In this document: one piece after another, positions 22,670-31,981 of the stretch
How the letters are laid out: each line of letters opens with the position of its first letter
Numbering within the stretch: the first letter of the stretch is position 1
Source of the DNA: Rhizopus arrhizus
Lineage: Eukaryota > Mucoromycota > Mucoromycetes > Mucorales > Rhizopodaceae
Direction of reading: 5' to 3'
DNA: 64,000 bases
Assembly: GCA_024220505.1 (NCBI GenBank)
Contig: JAKZZE010000031.1
Span: 556,549-620,548 of the forward strand
Translations under genes and position numbers: made by a program
The notes under the pieces: model-generated
What the model saw: only the letters and a program-made list of their open reading frames with translations
Told to the model about the DNA's origin: nothing
Database searches by the model: none

Positions 22670-24299
22670 CAGTAGCGGACAAAACTGGTGCACAAAAATT
22701 AAAATCAACATTGTATCTCCGCCATATGTCTGCGACTTTTGTGGCATATACCATCTGAAAGACAGTCCAAAATATACATTATGTTATGTAAACCGGAACT
22801 GTACCGGACATCCCCCAGGCCTAAGGTCATTTTTAGTGATTTTTTGCATATTTCAATTTTCGCCAAAAATGTGGTGCTTGTCTAGCCTTCTTTCAATTTT
22901 CCCCATATCTCTCCCGTTTGCTTTCAGATTTCACCGCATATTAGTGAATTTTAGTAGCTCTTAAAAAATATATAAAACCGTAGTTATTTTGTATTTCCCA
23001 TTGAATCCCCCCTTTTGTTTTTACCCTATTCACTATAACAAAGTACTAGCCTTATATGCTGAAGAAAATAAGCAACTGTAAAAACGAAACTCTGAGATCT
23101 CGAATACACTTAGTTCGTACGACAACAGATATTTCTAGAATAACAAGAATCTCTAAATGGACAATCAACAGGAGAAAGAGGGAAGAAAGAAACTTAATGT
23201 CTTGTGATCATGAAGGTCTTCCGCTTTTAGTCTGAAAAGTTACTAGCTCAATCACCAACCTAAAGCTTGGACAAGGTCCGTTACACACAGTTTCCGATGC
23301 TCAGCACATTTTGAGGACCTTAAGATACAGTATTAGCAAATTGTCAGTCTGAAGGCACTGTAGGAAGTTAGATTTTGAGTCTGGAAGTAAGGAATCGAAG
23401 AATTTCATCAGCTGTATTAGCCGGAAAAAGCGATGAATGTGGTATCACGACAAGCCATTGTATACAATAGAGGGCTGGAAGTCTGCTATCTTTAGCAATG
23501 AAACAAATATGAACATTATGGATGCAGATAGTATACACTAATATTGAAAGCAAGTCGAGCAACCTGAGCGATTTTTTCACGGTGATCAAACAATGAAGCA
23601 TGTTGGCTGCTCTGTTATGTTTTAAGGCTGTATTAGATATTGAGGACCGGAATATGTGTGTCAAGTATATGATGGTATAATGAACTCATAAATATACACA
23701 TATATTTCGCTTACTTCATACCACAAAAGCCTAGCGTATAGTGGTCTAAAACGTCGTAATCTCTCGTTTCAGTATGACAATGACACAAGGCACAAGTCGA
23801 CGCATGTCACAAACTCAATATTTGATAACAGCGCTTCTGTGCTACAAGTTTAGCCGCCACTAATCCCGGCCTAAGTCCGCTTAAGCATGCCAGGTGGCAA
23901 TTGATGGCAAAGGTATGATGATACGACACTAGATCAAAAAGGGTCGATGATCTTTGGAAAAGAATAGTTAAAGAGCCGGGTTCTTTTACTGAAAATGATA
24001 TACACGCATATTATTAGCATATGCAAAGAAGAATATCCGATAATATCAAGAGATGAGATGATTATATAAAGTCTAAGGTCTTAGCCACTTTTGCGGTTTT
24101 TAGAAAATATAAAATTTTATAAATTTAAAGCACGCTTATCGCTCAGTTTTAACAATGTCATGCTTAGAACATACATAAATTACAATGACTAGTATATCCT
24201 CCTTCTAGTACAGTTTCATGACTATTGCAGTTACCATGAGCAGGTAATGGTAGTTAAAAGCTGAAAAAAAGTTTTGTGCACCAGTTTTGTCCGCTACTG
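22670..24299 (+). mobile_element. Dead Tc1-type transposon copy 1 at a gypsy-gypsy junction
   Basis: 1630 bp, bounded by inverted CAGTAGCGGACAAAACTGGT / reverse complement (28-bp TIR) and by TA on each side (22668-22669, 24300-24301). Inside, the plus strand still shows transposase fragments such as SFQYDNDTRHKS and later GSMIFGKE with many stops and frame changes. The copies at 42507 and 49260 share these lesions. The left flank is Gy-B (minus) and the right flank Gy-C (plus), so it sits exactly between two different gypsy fragments. Confidence 0.9.
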
Positions 24300-24301
24300 T
24301 A

Positions 24302-26725
24302 CCTGTTGGTACACCTTTTGGTCTAAAGCATGTATCCAGTGTAATGCAGAGAACTATGAGCATCGCATTAGAAAACATGTCCTTTGCTAAATGTTTTGTT
24401 GATGACATAGTTGTAGCATCTACTTCCATTGAAGAGCATAAGCAACACTTAAAACAAGCAATTGATAAACTTACTAAAGTAAATCTCAAGTTAAATCCTG
24501 ATAAATGTACATTTTTTCAAAGCAAAATTAATTTACTTGGTTTCAGAATATCTCCTAAAGGTGTTTCTCTTGACCTTCGTAAAGTTGCTAATGTGCAAGA
24601 ATTTCCTGTCCCCAAGACTGGAAAGGATATAATGAGATACTGTGGACTCATAAATTATTTCCGTCCTCATATTCCTAAAGCATCTTCACTGTTAGCTCCA
24701 TTGGATGCCTTAAGAAATGAAAAATCATTAATTAAATTATGGAATGATAAACACCAACAATGTTTTGACAACTTAAAGAAAGTATTGTTAGAAAATGTAA
24801 TTCTTTCATACCCTGATTTGAATCAAACTTTCTATGTCGCTACCGATGCCTCTAACGTTGGTATAGGTGTAATTCTGTATCAAAAGATAAATGGGAAAGT
24901 ACACTACATTTCTATGATAGCTAAAACTTTATCTAAAAGTGAACGTAACTATTCAGCTACTAAGCGAGAATTATTAGCAGTTGTATATGCTCTGAAGAGG
25001 TTCCATAAGTATTTATGGGGAAACAAATTTACCCTGTATACAGATCATAAGGCACTCACTTATCTTCACACGCAAAAGATTGCTAACGCTATGCTCATAA
25101 ATTGGTTCGATACACTGCTCCAATATGATTTTAAAGTCGTTCATTTACCAGGTGTAGATAATATTCTCCCTGACACACTTTCTCGTCTATATGAAATTGA
25201 AGATCCTGTCAATGAACTGGGAGGGGATAAGCTTCATCTTTTGAATAGAGCAGCAGTAAAACTACCCAGTGAAGACAAAGGTGAATACATGACACCTCCG
25301 GATCCAGAAGAACGTAAACTACTTCTTCTACGTGAGCACATTAAAGGACACTTTGGTTCTGATGCAATTTACCATGCTTTAAAACGTAAAGGTATCTACT
25401 GGTCTAATCTGAAAAATGAAGCCGTAGAACTTGTTAAGAGTTGTATTCCATGTCAACAATTTAACATAATCAAAAAGGGTTATAATCCTCTAAGACCCAT
25501 TACAGCCACATTACCTGGAGATAGTTGGGGCATCGACTTAGCTGGTCCCATGAAAACTTCCTTGAATGGCAACAATTACTTATTGATTATGGTTGACATT
25601 GCTACACGTTACTGTGTATTGAAACCCTTGCCTGATAAGCAATCTATGACGATTGTAAAAGCTTTAATCGATGTATTCTCGCATTATGGTTTTCCACGTG
25701 TAATCCAATCTGATAATGGTGGTGAATTTGTAAATGAGCTTATGCAATTACTTGCTGAAAATGCTGGTTATGACCATAGACTCATATCTAGTTATCATCC
25801 CAGAGCTAATGGAGTAAGTGAACGTTGGGTACAAACAGCTGTAAATGCAATAAAGAAACAAATCGAGGGTGCTAAAGCAGACTGGGATTTATATGTTCCT
25901 TCTACACAACTCTACTTGAATGGTAAACACAATGAACGTACTAAGACGCCACCCTTCACTTTAATGTACGGTCGTAACATGAATGACTTTGAAGATTTTA
26001 GCAAAGAAAAAAATAAGGCAACTAAAGAAGAAATAAATAAACAACTCCTTCTCAATATAAAAAGAATGACGGAGATTGTGTTCCCTGCCATATATGAACG
26101 TACAAAAATAATAACAAACAATCAGAAGGAAAAGTTTGATGCGTCACATAAACTAATTACGATCCCTGAAAATAGCTATGTAATGGTAAAAGTAAATATT
26201 AAAACCAACAAGTTAGATCCTAACTATGAAGGACCTTATAAAGTAAAAAGAATTACTCAAGGAGGATCGTATGTACTAGAAGATGAAATGGGTGAATTGT
26301 TATCTAAAAACTACCCACCTTCTGCGTTAAAACTCATCTCACAAGATGAAGTTATATCAACAAATAAATTCTATCAGGTAGAAGCCATCTTAGCACATAA
26401 AAAGCTTAAAGGCAAATATCTTTATAAGTGCAGATGGAAAGGCTATGATAAGAGCGATGATACCTGGGAGCCTGCCTCTAACTTTACCGATCCTAAATTC
26501 ATTACAGAATATTGGCAAAGAGTTGGTATAGTTCCTGAAGATATTAAATATAAATATGACCTTCAAAATAATAAAGGAAGATCTAACAATGTGAAGTTAA
26601 TAAATACTTCTCATACAGGCAAACGAAAGACCAGAACAGATCTTAATGAAAATAGCCACTCTTCTACAACAAGTAGTAATAAATTAAATGGCAATATAAA
26701 TTCTAAAAGATCTAGACGGTATTAG
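24302..26725 (+). CDS. Gy-C pol: RT (C-terminal part), RNase H, integrase, chromodomain
   Basis: The frame starts within the RT (VGTPFGLKHVSS), so gag, protease and the first RT motifs are missing. Catalytic FVDD follows, then LLGFRISPKG. RNase H: VATDASNVGIGVIL, TKRELLAVVYAL, YTDHKALTYL, DTLSRL. Integrase zinc region: HIKGHFGSDAIYHAL and CIPCQQFN. Integrase core D, D, E: LLIMVDIATRY, VIQSDNGGEF, RANGVSERW. The chromodomain is YKCRWKGYDKSDDTWEPASN. The ORF is open to the stop at 26725. A polypurine tract (GGGAGGGGA) and LTR follow. Related to Gy-B at the family level but clearly a different lineage. Confidence 0.92.
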   Translation, partial: PVGTPFGLKHVSSVMQRTMSIALENMSFAKCFVDDIVVASTSIEEHKQHLKQAIDKLTKVNLKLNPDKCTFFQSKINLLGFRISPKGVSLDLRKVANVQEFPVPKTGKDIMRYCGLINYFRPHIPKASSLLAPLDALRNEKSLIKLWNDKHQQCFDNLKKVLLENVILSYPDLNQTFYVATDASNVGIGVILYQKINGKVHYISMIAKTLSKSERNYSATKRELLAVVYALKRFHKYLWGNKFTLYTDHKALTYLHTQKIANAMLINWFDTLLQYDFKVVHLPGVDNILPDTLSRLYEIEDPVNELGGDKLHLLNRAAVKLPSEDKGEYMTPPDPEERKLLLLREHIKGHFGSDAIYHALKRKGIYWSNLKNEAVELVKSCIPCQQFNIIKKGYNPLRPITATLPGDSWGIDLAGPMKTSLNGNNYLLIMVDIATRYCVLKPLPDKQSMTIVKALIDVFSHYGFPRVIQSDNGGEFVNELMQLLAENAGYDHRLISSYHPRANGVSERWVQTAVNAIKKQIEGAKADWDLYVPSTQLYLNGKHNERTKTPPFTLMYGRNMNDFEDFSKEKNKATKEEINKQLLLNIKRMTEIVFPAIYERTKIITNNQKEKFDASHKLITIPENSYVMVKVNIKTNKLDPNYEGPYKVKRITQGGSYVLEDEMGELLSKNYPPSALKLISQDEVISTNKFYQVEAILAHKKLKGKYLYKCRWKGYDKSDDTWEPASNFTDPKFITEYWQRVGIVPEDIKYKYDLQNNKGRSNNVKLINTSHTGKRKTRTDLNENSHSSTTSSNKLNGNINSKRSRRY

Positions 26726-26745
26726 TTATACCTGGGAGGGGATTA

Positions 26746-27320
26746 TGTTGTAGAACAGCGTCTGATCATAACGGACATTGAATAATCACAACTAAAAGAA
26801 GTATATTAAAACTGATAGAAGATAATAGTTTAAATCTTTATCAAATAAAATATATTCTTCTTCTTTTTTATATAAAACTATCACTACTAGATTCATCCTA
26901 TAAAGTAAACATGAACAATAAATAAGTCATGACCTTTATTATTCATCATTTCTGTAAATGAATAATAATGGATCAGGTACCTAGTCAACTTTGATCTGAC
27001 TGGAGGCATTTCATATAAATATATCTTTCCTCTCAATGAAGACGGGACAATTCTCCCAGATCAGTTAAAGAACAATAAGATTTATAAAAACAACGAATTA
27101 AAAATTTTCATAATCGATTCAGTGATCATTCTTCAATCAAACATGTCAATTATTGGATCTACGCTCATAACTACTCATTTACCCGCCAACTGATAGAAGA
27201 ATATAAATAGTAGACTTTGTAATGATTTCTTTTTAACAATTAAGATTGTTTTAAATAAAGTTCAGTCTCAAAAAGTATTCTTTGGTTTTTTATCGTTACC
27301 TTAATTACTTTACCAGAACA
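26746..27320 (+). repeat. 3' LTR of Gy-C
   Basis: 575 bp, begins TGTTGTAGAACAGC directly after the polypurine tract and ends ACCAGAACA. It matches the solo LTR at 9662-10227. A TATA-like GAATATAAATAG lies at about 27200 and AATAAA at about 27253. It is inserted in, or joined to, a Tc1 transposase fragment on its right. Confidence 0.8.
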
Positions 27321-27930
27321 TAACATATAAGACTTGGTAGTAACGCTTAGAACAGCCTTTCTACCAGGGTTTGCTCTTACTCTACCAGGAGAAAACTTGT
27401 TGGCAGATCTACTTAAAGTAGATTTTTTTAAGTTAGGAATACGTTCCATTATCACTGAGTATGGCTTGTTCTGTAAAACCAACGATTTGATGCTTTCTTG
27501 CTTGTTTTTAGAGAGAGCGCGAACCATGTGTGTAGTGATACCCCAAATCTTTGATATGTAGAGAAAGAAAAGGAAAAAAACGTTTTGACCAGGGATAAAT
27601 TAATTTTATAAGTCACGTAGGCTTTTTCGGCGATAGCCGGAATGGTATGACTCATAATTAGCTGAAAAGCTCTAGTGAAAATTCCACCAAATAACTAATA
27701 AACTTATCTACAGTTGTAGTGGAAAAATGGTTCCAATGTTGGTTTTTGTACTTAATGTTAGTTTATTCCCGATTGTGTAACGATGCAAGCAAAATATTTG
27801 TTCACTGATATAAGCTGCAAAAGCGCTACAAAATGCATGTTTTTATGGGTCGTTACCATTTGTAGTTCAAAAGTTATAAAGCGTTAAATTTGCGAGACGA
27901 AAACATTGGAACCATATTTCCACCCACTGT
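27321..27930 (-). pseudogene. Tc1-type relic: 220-bp terminal repeat plus transposase N-terminus
   Basis: On the minus strand, 27930-27711 is a 220-bp terminal block whose outer end (CAGTGGGTGGAAATATGG TTCC) reappears inverted at its inner end (27711-27740), the same layout as the 223-bp TIRs of the intact element at 57362. TA follows at 27931. About 180 bp further in, the frame from 27527 encodes a helix-turn-helix start (MVRALSKNKQESIKSLVL, IMERIPNLKKSTLSR) that is cut at 27321 by the Gy-C LTR. The catalytic domain is gone. Confidence 0.7.
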
Positions 27931-28391
27931 ATGTCGGCTTTATGTCGTAGTACATCTGATACAATATCGTATTTGATGTCAGGTTGCGTTCTTTTTACTC
28001 TAGCTGCCTTACGCTGTGGCTTTTCTTGTATAGGCAAGTCCATGTCGACGTCAATGTGTTGTGGTTGTATTGATACCTTTGGTCTGGCTGTTGAATTAAC
28101 TTCTTCGATATGACTTCTTGTTGTTACTCGTTTAGTCATCGAAGGTCCTGCTACTTGCTTCCCTTTATCCTTAGCTTGTCTAATTTTTGGATATGGGGTT
28201 GCTGTTCCGACTTCAGGAGGTCTTTCCGGTCTGATAGCTGCATATAGATCTTTATTATGTTTTGACTTTTTATTCTCTGTTTCGGTTAATAAGGCGTTCA
28301 GTTGATGTTGTTGTGTTTTATTAATGGGTTTTGTATTGTTTTGGGTATTTGATTGACCATTTCCTTGTTTAAAGGCAACCGACCCATGTAG
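27931..28391 (-). pseudogene. Gy-D pol N-terminal region, truncated
   Basis: This is the -1 frame entered at the A AAA AAC site at 28391-28397. It reads GQSNTQNNTKPINK, AAIRPERPPEVGT, RVTTRSHIEE and KRTQPDIKYDIVSDVL, closely parallel to the same region of Gy-E (AIRPEKPPEVRRG, KRTQPDVSYDIVTDVL). The sequence stops before the protease active site, at the TA junction with the Tc1 relic. Confidence 0.75.
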
Positions 28392-29542
28392 TTTTTTGAC
28401 GGTTGATTTGTTTTGGACGTTTGTTGCTGTACGTTGTTATTATCCATCTGTGTATTGTACCTATTATTATTGTTGTAGTTGTTGTTATATCTTCCATACC
28501 TATTGTTGCCATTATTGTTGCTACTGTTGTTGTTATAATCGTTGTAATTACTGTTATTGTTGTATCGATTATTGCGATTATAATTTCTGGCGGGTTGCTG
28601 ATATTGTTGATGATTGTTGAACTCCATACGAATAGTTTTCTGAATAAGGTCCACTAAATCTTGTTGTTGATTTGTCTCCATAATTTGTTGATGGTTATAA
28701 CTTTGCTGAGATCTGTGATGGTTGTGATTATCATGTAATTGCTTTGGATATCCTTTAGATGTATCCATAGCTGCTAATTGGTTGATAGCAAGCATGTTAT
28801 GATCGTTTGACTTGTACACTGGCATATTACTTTGTTGAATTTCTCGGTAAGGTAAGGCTGGTACACCATATTCGTAATCGTCGATAAGTTCGATGTTGTG
28901 ATTTGGGTGTGTATGATGTGGCTGATAATAACTGTCACTGGGATAGACCAAAGCTTGGTTTGCATTCCTTGGGATAAAAGGATTATCCACCATAGCAATC
29001 CTTCGAGGTCTATTTGCGTTCCACCAGCCTTCTGCGTGGTTCAACCAATCTTTTAATGTCTTTGAACTGCTTTGTATGCAGAATCTTTTAATTTCTGGCT
29101 GTAACCCAGCTCTAAATCGGCTTTCGATTACGGCTTCATCTTCGATATTGGCAAGATCAGCTGCTTCACGTAGTCTAGCCAAGAAGATGCGTGGATGCTC
29201 TTGTTCCCCTTGAATCATATCGTTAAACTCCAGTTCATAGTTTTGGATAAGCTCTGCTGTGACATATTGACTTCTAAGAGCTTCAATTGCTTGATCGTAT
29301 TTGACTTCGGGAAGTTTCTTGAGTATATCTTTTTCAAAAAAGACTTTTGCAGCACCTTTGAGTAAGGACCTAAGAATTGCGAGTTTACGGGCGTCATGTA
29401 CATTGTTGATAGCAAGATAAGATTCAAGTCTTTCTAGGAAGTAACGAAAATCTTCGCCTTCATAGCCATGAAAGTCAACGGGTACAGGTTTATAGTTGTA
29501 GTTATTGGCCAACGCGATATGTCCGGTATTGTAAGTTGTCAT
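28298..29542 (-). CDS. Gy-D gag
   Basis: 414 residues from the ATG at 29542. Capsid-like gag core: DFHGYEGEDFRYFLERLESY near the start, then AKVFFEKDIL, ELEFNDMIQGEQEHPRIF and KDWLNHAEGWWNAN. The C-terminal part is Asn/Gln/Tyr-rich (NNRYNNNSNYNDYN) with no CCHC zinc knuckle. The frame passes the slippery A AAA AAC (28391-28397) without a stop, because the TGA seen in Gy-E is TAC here, and continues 31 codons to 28298; the pol frame overlaps in -1. Confidence 0.88.
   Translation of the reverse strand: MTTYNTGHIALANNYNYKPVPVDFHGYEGEDFRYFLERLESYLAINNVHDARKLAILRSLLKGAAKVFFEKDILKKLPEVKYDQAIEALRSQYVTAELIQNYELEFNDMIQGEQEHPRIFLARLREAADLANIEDEAVIESRFRAGLQPEIKRFCIQSSSKTLKDWLNHAEGWWNANRPRRIAMVDNPFIPRNANQALVYPSDSYYQPHHTHPNHNIELIDDYEYGVPALPYREIQQSNMPVYKSNDHNMLAINQLAAMDTSKGYPKQLHDNHNHHRSQQSYNHQQIMETNQQQDLVDLIQKTIRMEFNNHQQYQQPARNYNRNNRYNNNSNYNDYNNNSSNNNGNNRYGRYNNNYNNNNRYNTQMDNNNVQQQTSKTNQPSKNYMGRLPLNKEMVNQIPKTIQNPLIKHNNIN
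28391..28397 (-). promoter_or_regulatory. Putative -1 ribosomal frameshift site, Gy-D
   Basis: Minus-strand heptamer A AAA AAC in the correct phase to the gag frame (TCA AAA AAC), with pol continuing in the -1 frame. The same heptamer in the same position occurs in Gy-E at 36571-36577. A AAA AAC is a known eukaryotic -1 slippery site. Confidence 0.65.
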
Positions 29543-29666
29543 TTTAGTTGTGTTGAGTTTGTGAGTAAGTTGTATGTATGTTTAAGCAAGTAAATTCTTG
29601 TGAGTTAAAGTTTTGTAAGTATTGTCTTGTTGATCCTTGAGTATTTTCCAATTAAAGTGTAATTGA

Positions 29667-29686
29667 CCCTCGTAGTGACCACCAAA
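29667..29686 (-). promoter_or_regulatory. Primer-binding site of Gy-D
   Basis: Minus strand TTTGGTGGTCACTACGAGGG directly downstream of the 5' LTR. It is complementary to a tRNA 3' end finishing in ...GTGACCACCA. The same sequence follows the 5' LTRs of Gy-E (38041-38061) and, one T shorter, Gy-F (59610-59627). The priming tRNA was not identified. Confidence 0.75.
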
Positions 29687-30339
29687 TGTTATTTTTGTAA
29701 CCTTGTGGGTTTATTGAGTGCTTTATATAGAAGTTTTTCTTGAAATTTCAAAGTAAGGTACTGTAGTGACCACCAGATCTTTTATGTAAGATCAAATATA
29801 AGTAAATAAAATGTTGTAATTTTGTTTGGGTTTATTGGGTTAAGGTTTAAATAAGCAGAGATTTGAGTTATAATTGATATAAGAGTTGACTTTTTGTGAA
29901 TTGGATTTGGCTTGATTCGCTTGATATAGTGACCACCAGATCTTGTAAAGTAGATCAATCTTGTTTTGATTCGTAAAAAGGTTTGTTTAAAGTAAAAATA
30001 AAATAAAAAGGGATACAATGAAGATAGTTAGCTTCAAGGGACTTGACTTTGTAATTATAATAGAATATCAAAAGAGCTTTTTTAAAAGGATAATTGATAA
30101 ATTTATTCAAAGAAAAACAAAGTAAATAAAGTTGTAGATTTTGTAAGTAAAAGTTTTAAAGTGCAAAGATCGAAGTGAAGTTTTTATATCCTGAGGAATA
30201 AATCCTCAGTATTTATACTGTTTGGTGAGTTATTGTTTGGTCAGATTTGATTGGCAATATTAACTTTTGGATCGTTTGAAAAGATCGTACCAAAAGATCG
30301 TTCCTTTTGCTCGTTCAAAAAGTTGGTTCTTGTGTTACA
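29687..30339 (-). repeat. 5' LTR of Gy-D
   Basis: 653 bp. On the plus strand it runs TGTTATTTTTGTAACC to TTGTGTTACA. It contains two internal copies of GTGACCACCAGATCTT (29766 and 29929), each followed by a short GATC hairpin, and one ACAATGAAG...CTTCAAGGGACTT hairpin at about 30015. Confidence 0.8.
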
Positions 30340-30477
30340 ATGTAAAGAAAAAAAAATAAAGGGATCAGGAACTTTTTATGAGAAGGTTGCCTGTTTATTG
30401 AATAAAATATATAATAAAATATATGAGTAGAACTGTACTGTCCTTTTTCTTTGACTAAATGGTTGGGATATTTATAT
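30340..30477. repeat. Fragment of a related LTR
   Basis: 138 bp between the Gy-D and Gy-E LTRs. The portion TTTATTGAATAAAATATATAA resembles sequence at about 62450 in the Gy-F LTR-like block, so it is probably part of a third LTR. Confidence 0.4.
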
Positions 30478-31078
30478 TGTGAGATTGGAATTTGTAAGGT
30501 TTATATAGTGTTAAATAGGTTTGATTTAAGAGAGGCTTGATATAAGATCAAAGATTTAGGTAGGATTTGATTTCAAAAAGAGTAATGATTTGAATAAGAG
30601 TTGCTTGGGTTAAGTGACCACCAGATCTTATGAGTAGATCAGACTGTTTTGAGTAAAGTAAAAATAAAAGGTAAAATAAAGATAAAATAAAATAAAAAGG
30701 ATTTACAATGAAGTGTATATACTTCAAGGGACTTCTTGTTCTTGATGTTAAGTAAAATAAAAGAAAAACAAAAGAGATTTACTTTGTATGATATTTATTA
30801 AAATAATCAAAAAGTAAAGTAAATAAGTGAAGTAAAACAAAAGTTAAAAGTGAAGTAAGTAAGTAAGTTAAGTCTTGATTGCTGCTAAAATGTCGAGGTA
30901 TTTATATGTTTTTTGAGTTTTCTGATTATCTGTTGTTTTTGGTTTTTAGTGTGGAAAATTTTTGTATGAATCTACATAGCCATCTGAATTCAAACACTGT
31001 CTGTATTCATACAGTTGTCTGTATTCATTCAATTCTTGTGGTACAATTTTTTAATATTTTCCCATTGTGTGTGTTACA
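30478..31078 (-). repeat. 3' LTR of Gy-E
   Basis: 601 bp. The plus strand runs TGTGAGATTGGAATTTG to CATTGTGTGTGTTACA. It contains GTGACCACCAGATCTT (30614), AAAATAAAG runs and the ATGAAG...CTTCAAGGGACTT hairpin. The end of the extra ORF lies inside it. Confidence 0.88.
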
Positions 31079-31879
31079 GATGCCCCTGGGGAGAGAAAGT
31101 TCGTCCTCGAACGTCATTGATCTTTGATGAAATTTTCCCCAGACATCATCACCTTTTACATGACGCATTAGAGTCGGATAAATCCTGTGTCTAGGAATCA
31201 AAGCCTTCAGATGAGCATGTTTGGCTACAATATAAGCTTCTATACTGCTTCTATTTGGTTCGGGTTCAGAGAATTTTTTATGGCTCCATTGAGTTACAGC
31301 TTTAGAAAATTTTCTGGCCAAGTCTTGCTTCATATTAATAACTTCTCTTTCAATTTTGGCCCATTCATGGAATTCGAAGTATATCTTTTCAATTTTCTTT
31401 TCTTCTAGCTCCAGTGATTCTTGTTGGTATAGCTGTTCCAAATCTTCGTAAAAGTAGGTCTCGACTATCGCTTCATCGTCATTAGATTCAGGTTTGTTTT
31501 CAGAGTTTGATTGTAGGTTTGGCACCAGACTAGGTGTACTGTCTTTTTGATTTGGTAGGTCAAGTATAGATACAGGCTCCTCAGTAGGATTATCTTTAAA
31601 ACCATTGACAGCTTGGATAATACAGTTCCATCTTGTTATTTCATTATTTGGTTCACCGTATTTTATTTTTTCACGACCTCCTAGGAACTGTTCACAATAT
31701 GTCAACCATTGGTCAAGAGCTTGAACTGTAGCATCGTATCCTTCATATTCAAATAGCTTGGCAAAGTAGATCCTCATCATGGCTCTCATATATTCAGTGG
31801 CATTTGGGAAGTCTTGTTTACGGAGAGCGTAAGGTCTCCACCAGGCACATTGAATGTCTTGATTTTCAGTGGTATTCAT
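31025..31879 (-). CDS. Extra ORF of Gy-E between integrase and 3' LTR
   Basis: 284 residues from the ATG at 31879 (a 19-codon in-frame extension to 31936 runs through an A-run and is unlikely to be used). It begins MNTTENQDIQCAWWRPYA, followed by YMRAMMRIYFAKLFEYEGYD and ALDQWLTYCEQFLGG, an acidic middle, then a charged helical part (EEKKIEKIYFEFHEWAKIE). It overlaps the 3' LTR by 54 bases, and the last 18 residues are LTR-encoded. No signal peptide, membrane segment or zinc finger is visible. The position is that of env in retroviruses, but nothing suggests an envelope protein. I do not recognise the family. Its frame is open although pol of the same element is broken. Confidence 0.75.
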   Translation of the reverse strand: MNTTENQDIQCAWWRPYALRKQDFPNATEYMRAMMRIYFAKLFEYEGYDATVQALDQWLTYCEQFLGGREKIKYGEPNNEITRWNCIIQAVNGFKDNPTEEPVSILDLPNQKDSTPSLVPNLQSNSENKPESNDDEAIVETYFYEDLEQLYQQESLELEEKKIEKIYFEFHEWAKIEREVINMKQDLARKFSKAVTQWSHKKFSEPEPNRSSIEAYIVAKHAHLKALIPRHRIYPTLMRHVKGDDVWGKFHQRSMTFEDELSLPRGICNTHNGKILKNCTTRIE

Positions 31880-31981
31880 TTTCTTGTAGTAATATGTGTG
31901 TATATATATATTTTTTTTTTGTTTTAATATTATCATTTTTTTTTCTTTTATATATGTTTTCTTTGTTTATATTTGCTGATA

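Larger units (their letters stand above)
27931..30339 (-). mobile_element. Gy-D: Ty3/gypsy element, 5' half only
   Basis: Reading on the minus strand: 5' LTR 30339-29687 (653 bp, TGTAACAC...TAACA), primer-binding site, gag from 29542, a slippery heptamer, and the first part of pol, cut at 27930 by the Tc1 relic. Protease, RT and integrase are missing. It is related to Gy-E (same PBS, similar gag and gag-pol junction). Confidence 0.85.

Noticed and set aside
23368..23664. Conserved ~80-100-codon frames recurring in three places (also 43205-43438 and 49957-50190)
   Set aside because: Their recurrence is due to the three dead Tc1 copies. They are antisense to the transposase remnant and contain no recognisable domain.
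27711..27930. 220-bp inverted repeat flanked by TA, as an independent MITE
   Set aside because: The intact Tc1 at 57362 has TIRs of the same size and layout, and a transposase start lies at the matching distance, so a Tc1 end is the simpler reading.
31025..31879. Envelope-like glycoprotein
   Set aside because: No signal peptide, transmembrane segment, glycoprotein-like Cys pattern or fusion peptide is visible; only the position resembles env.
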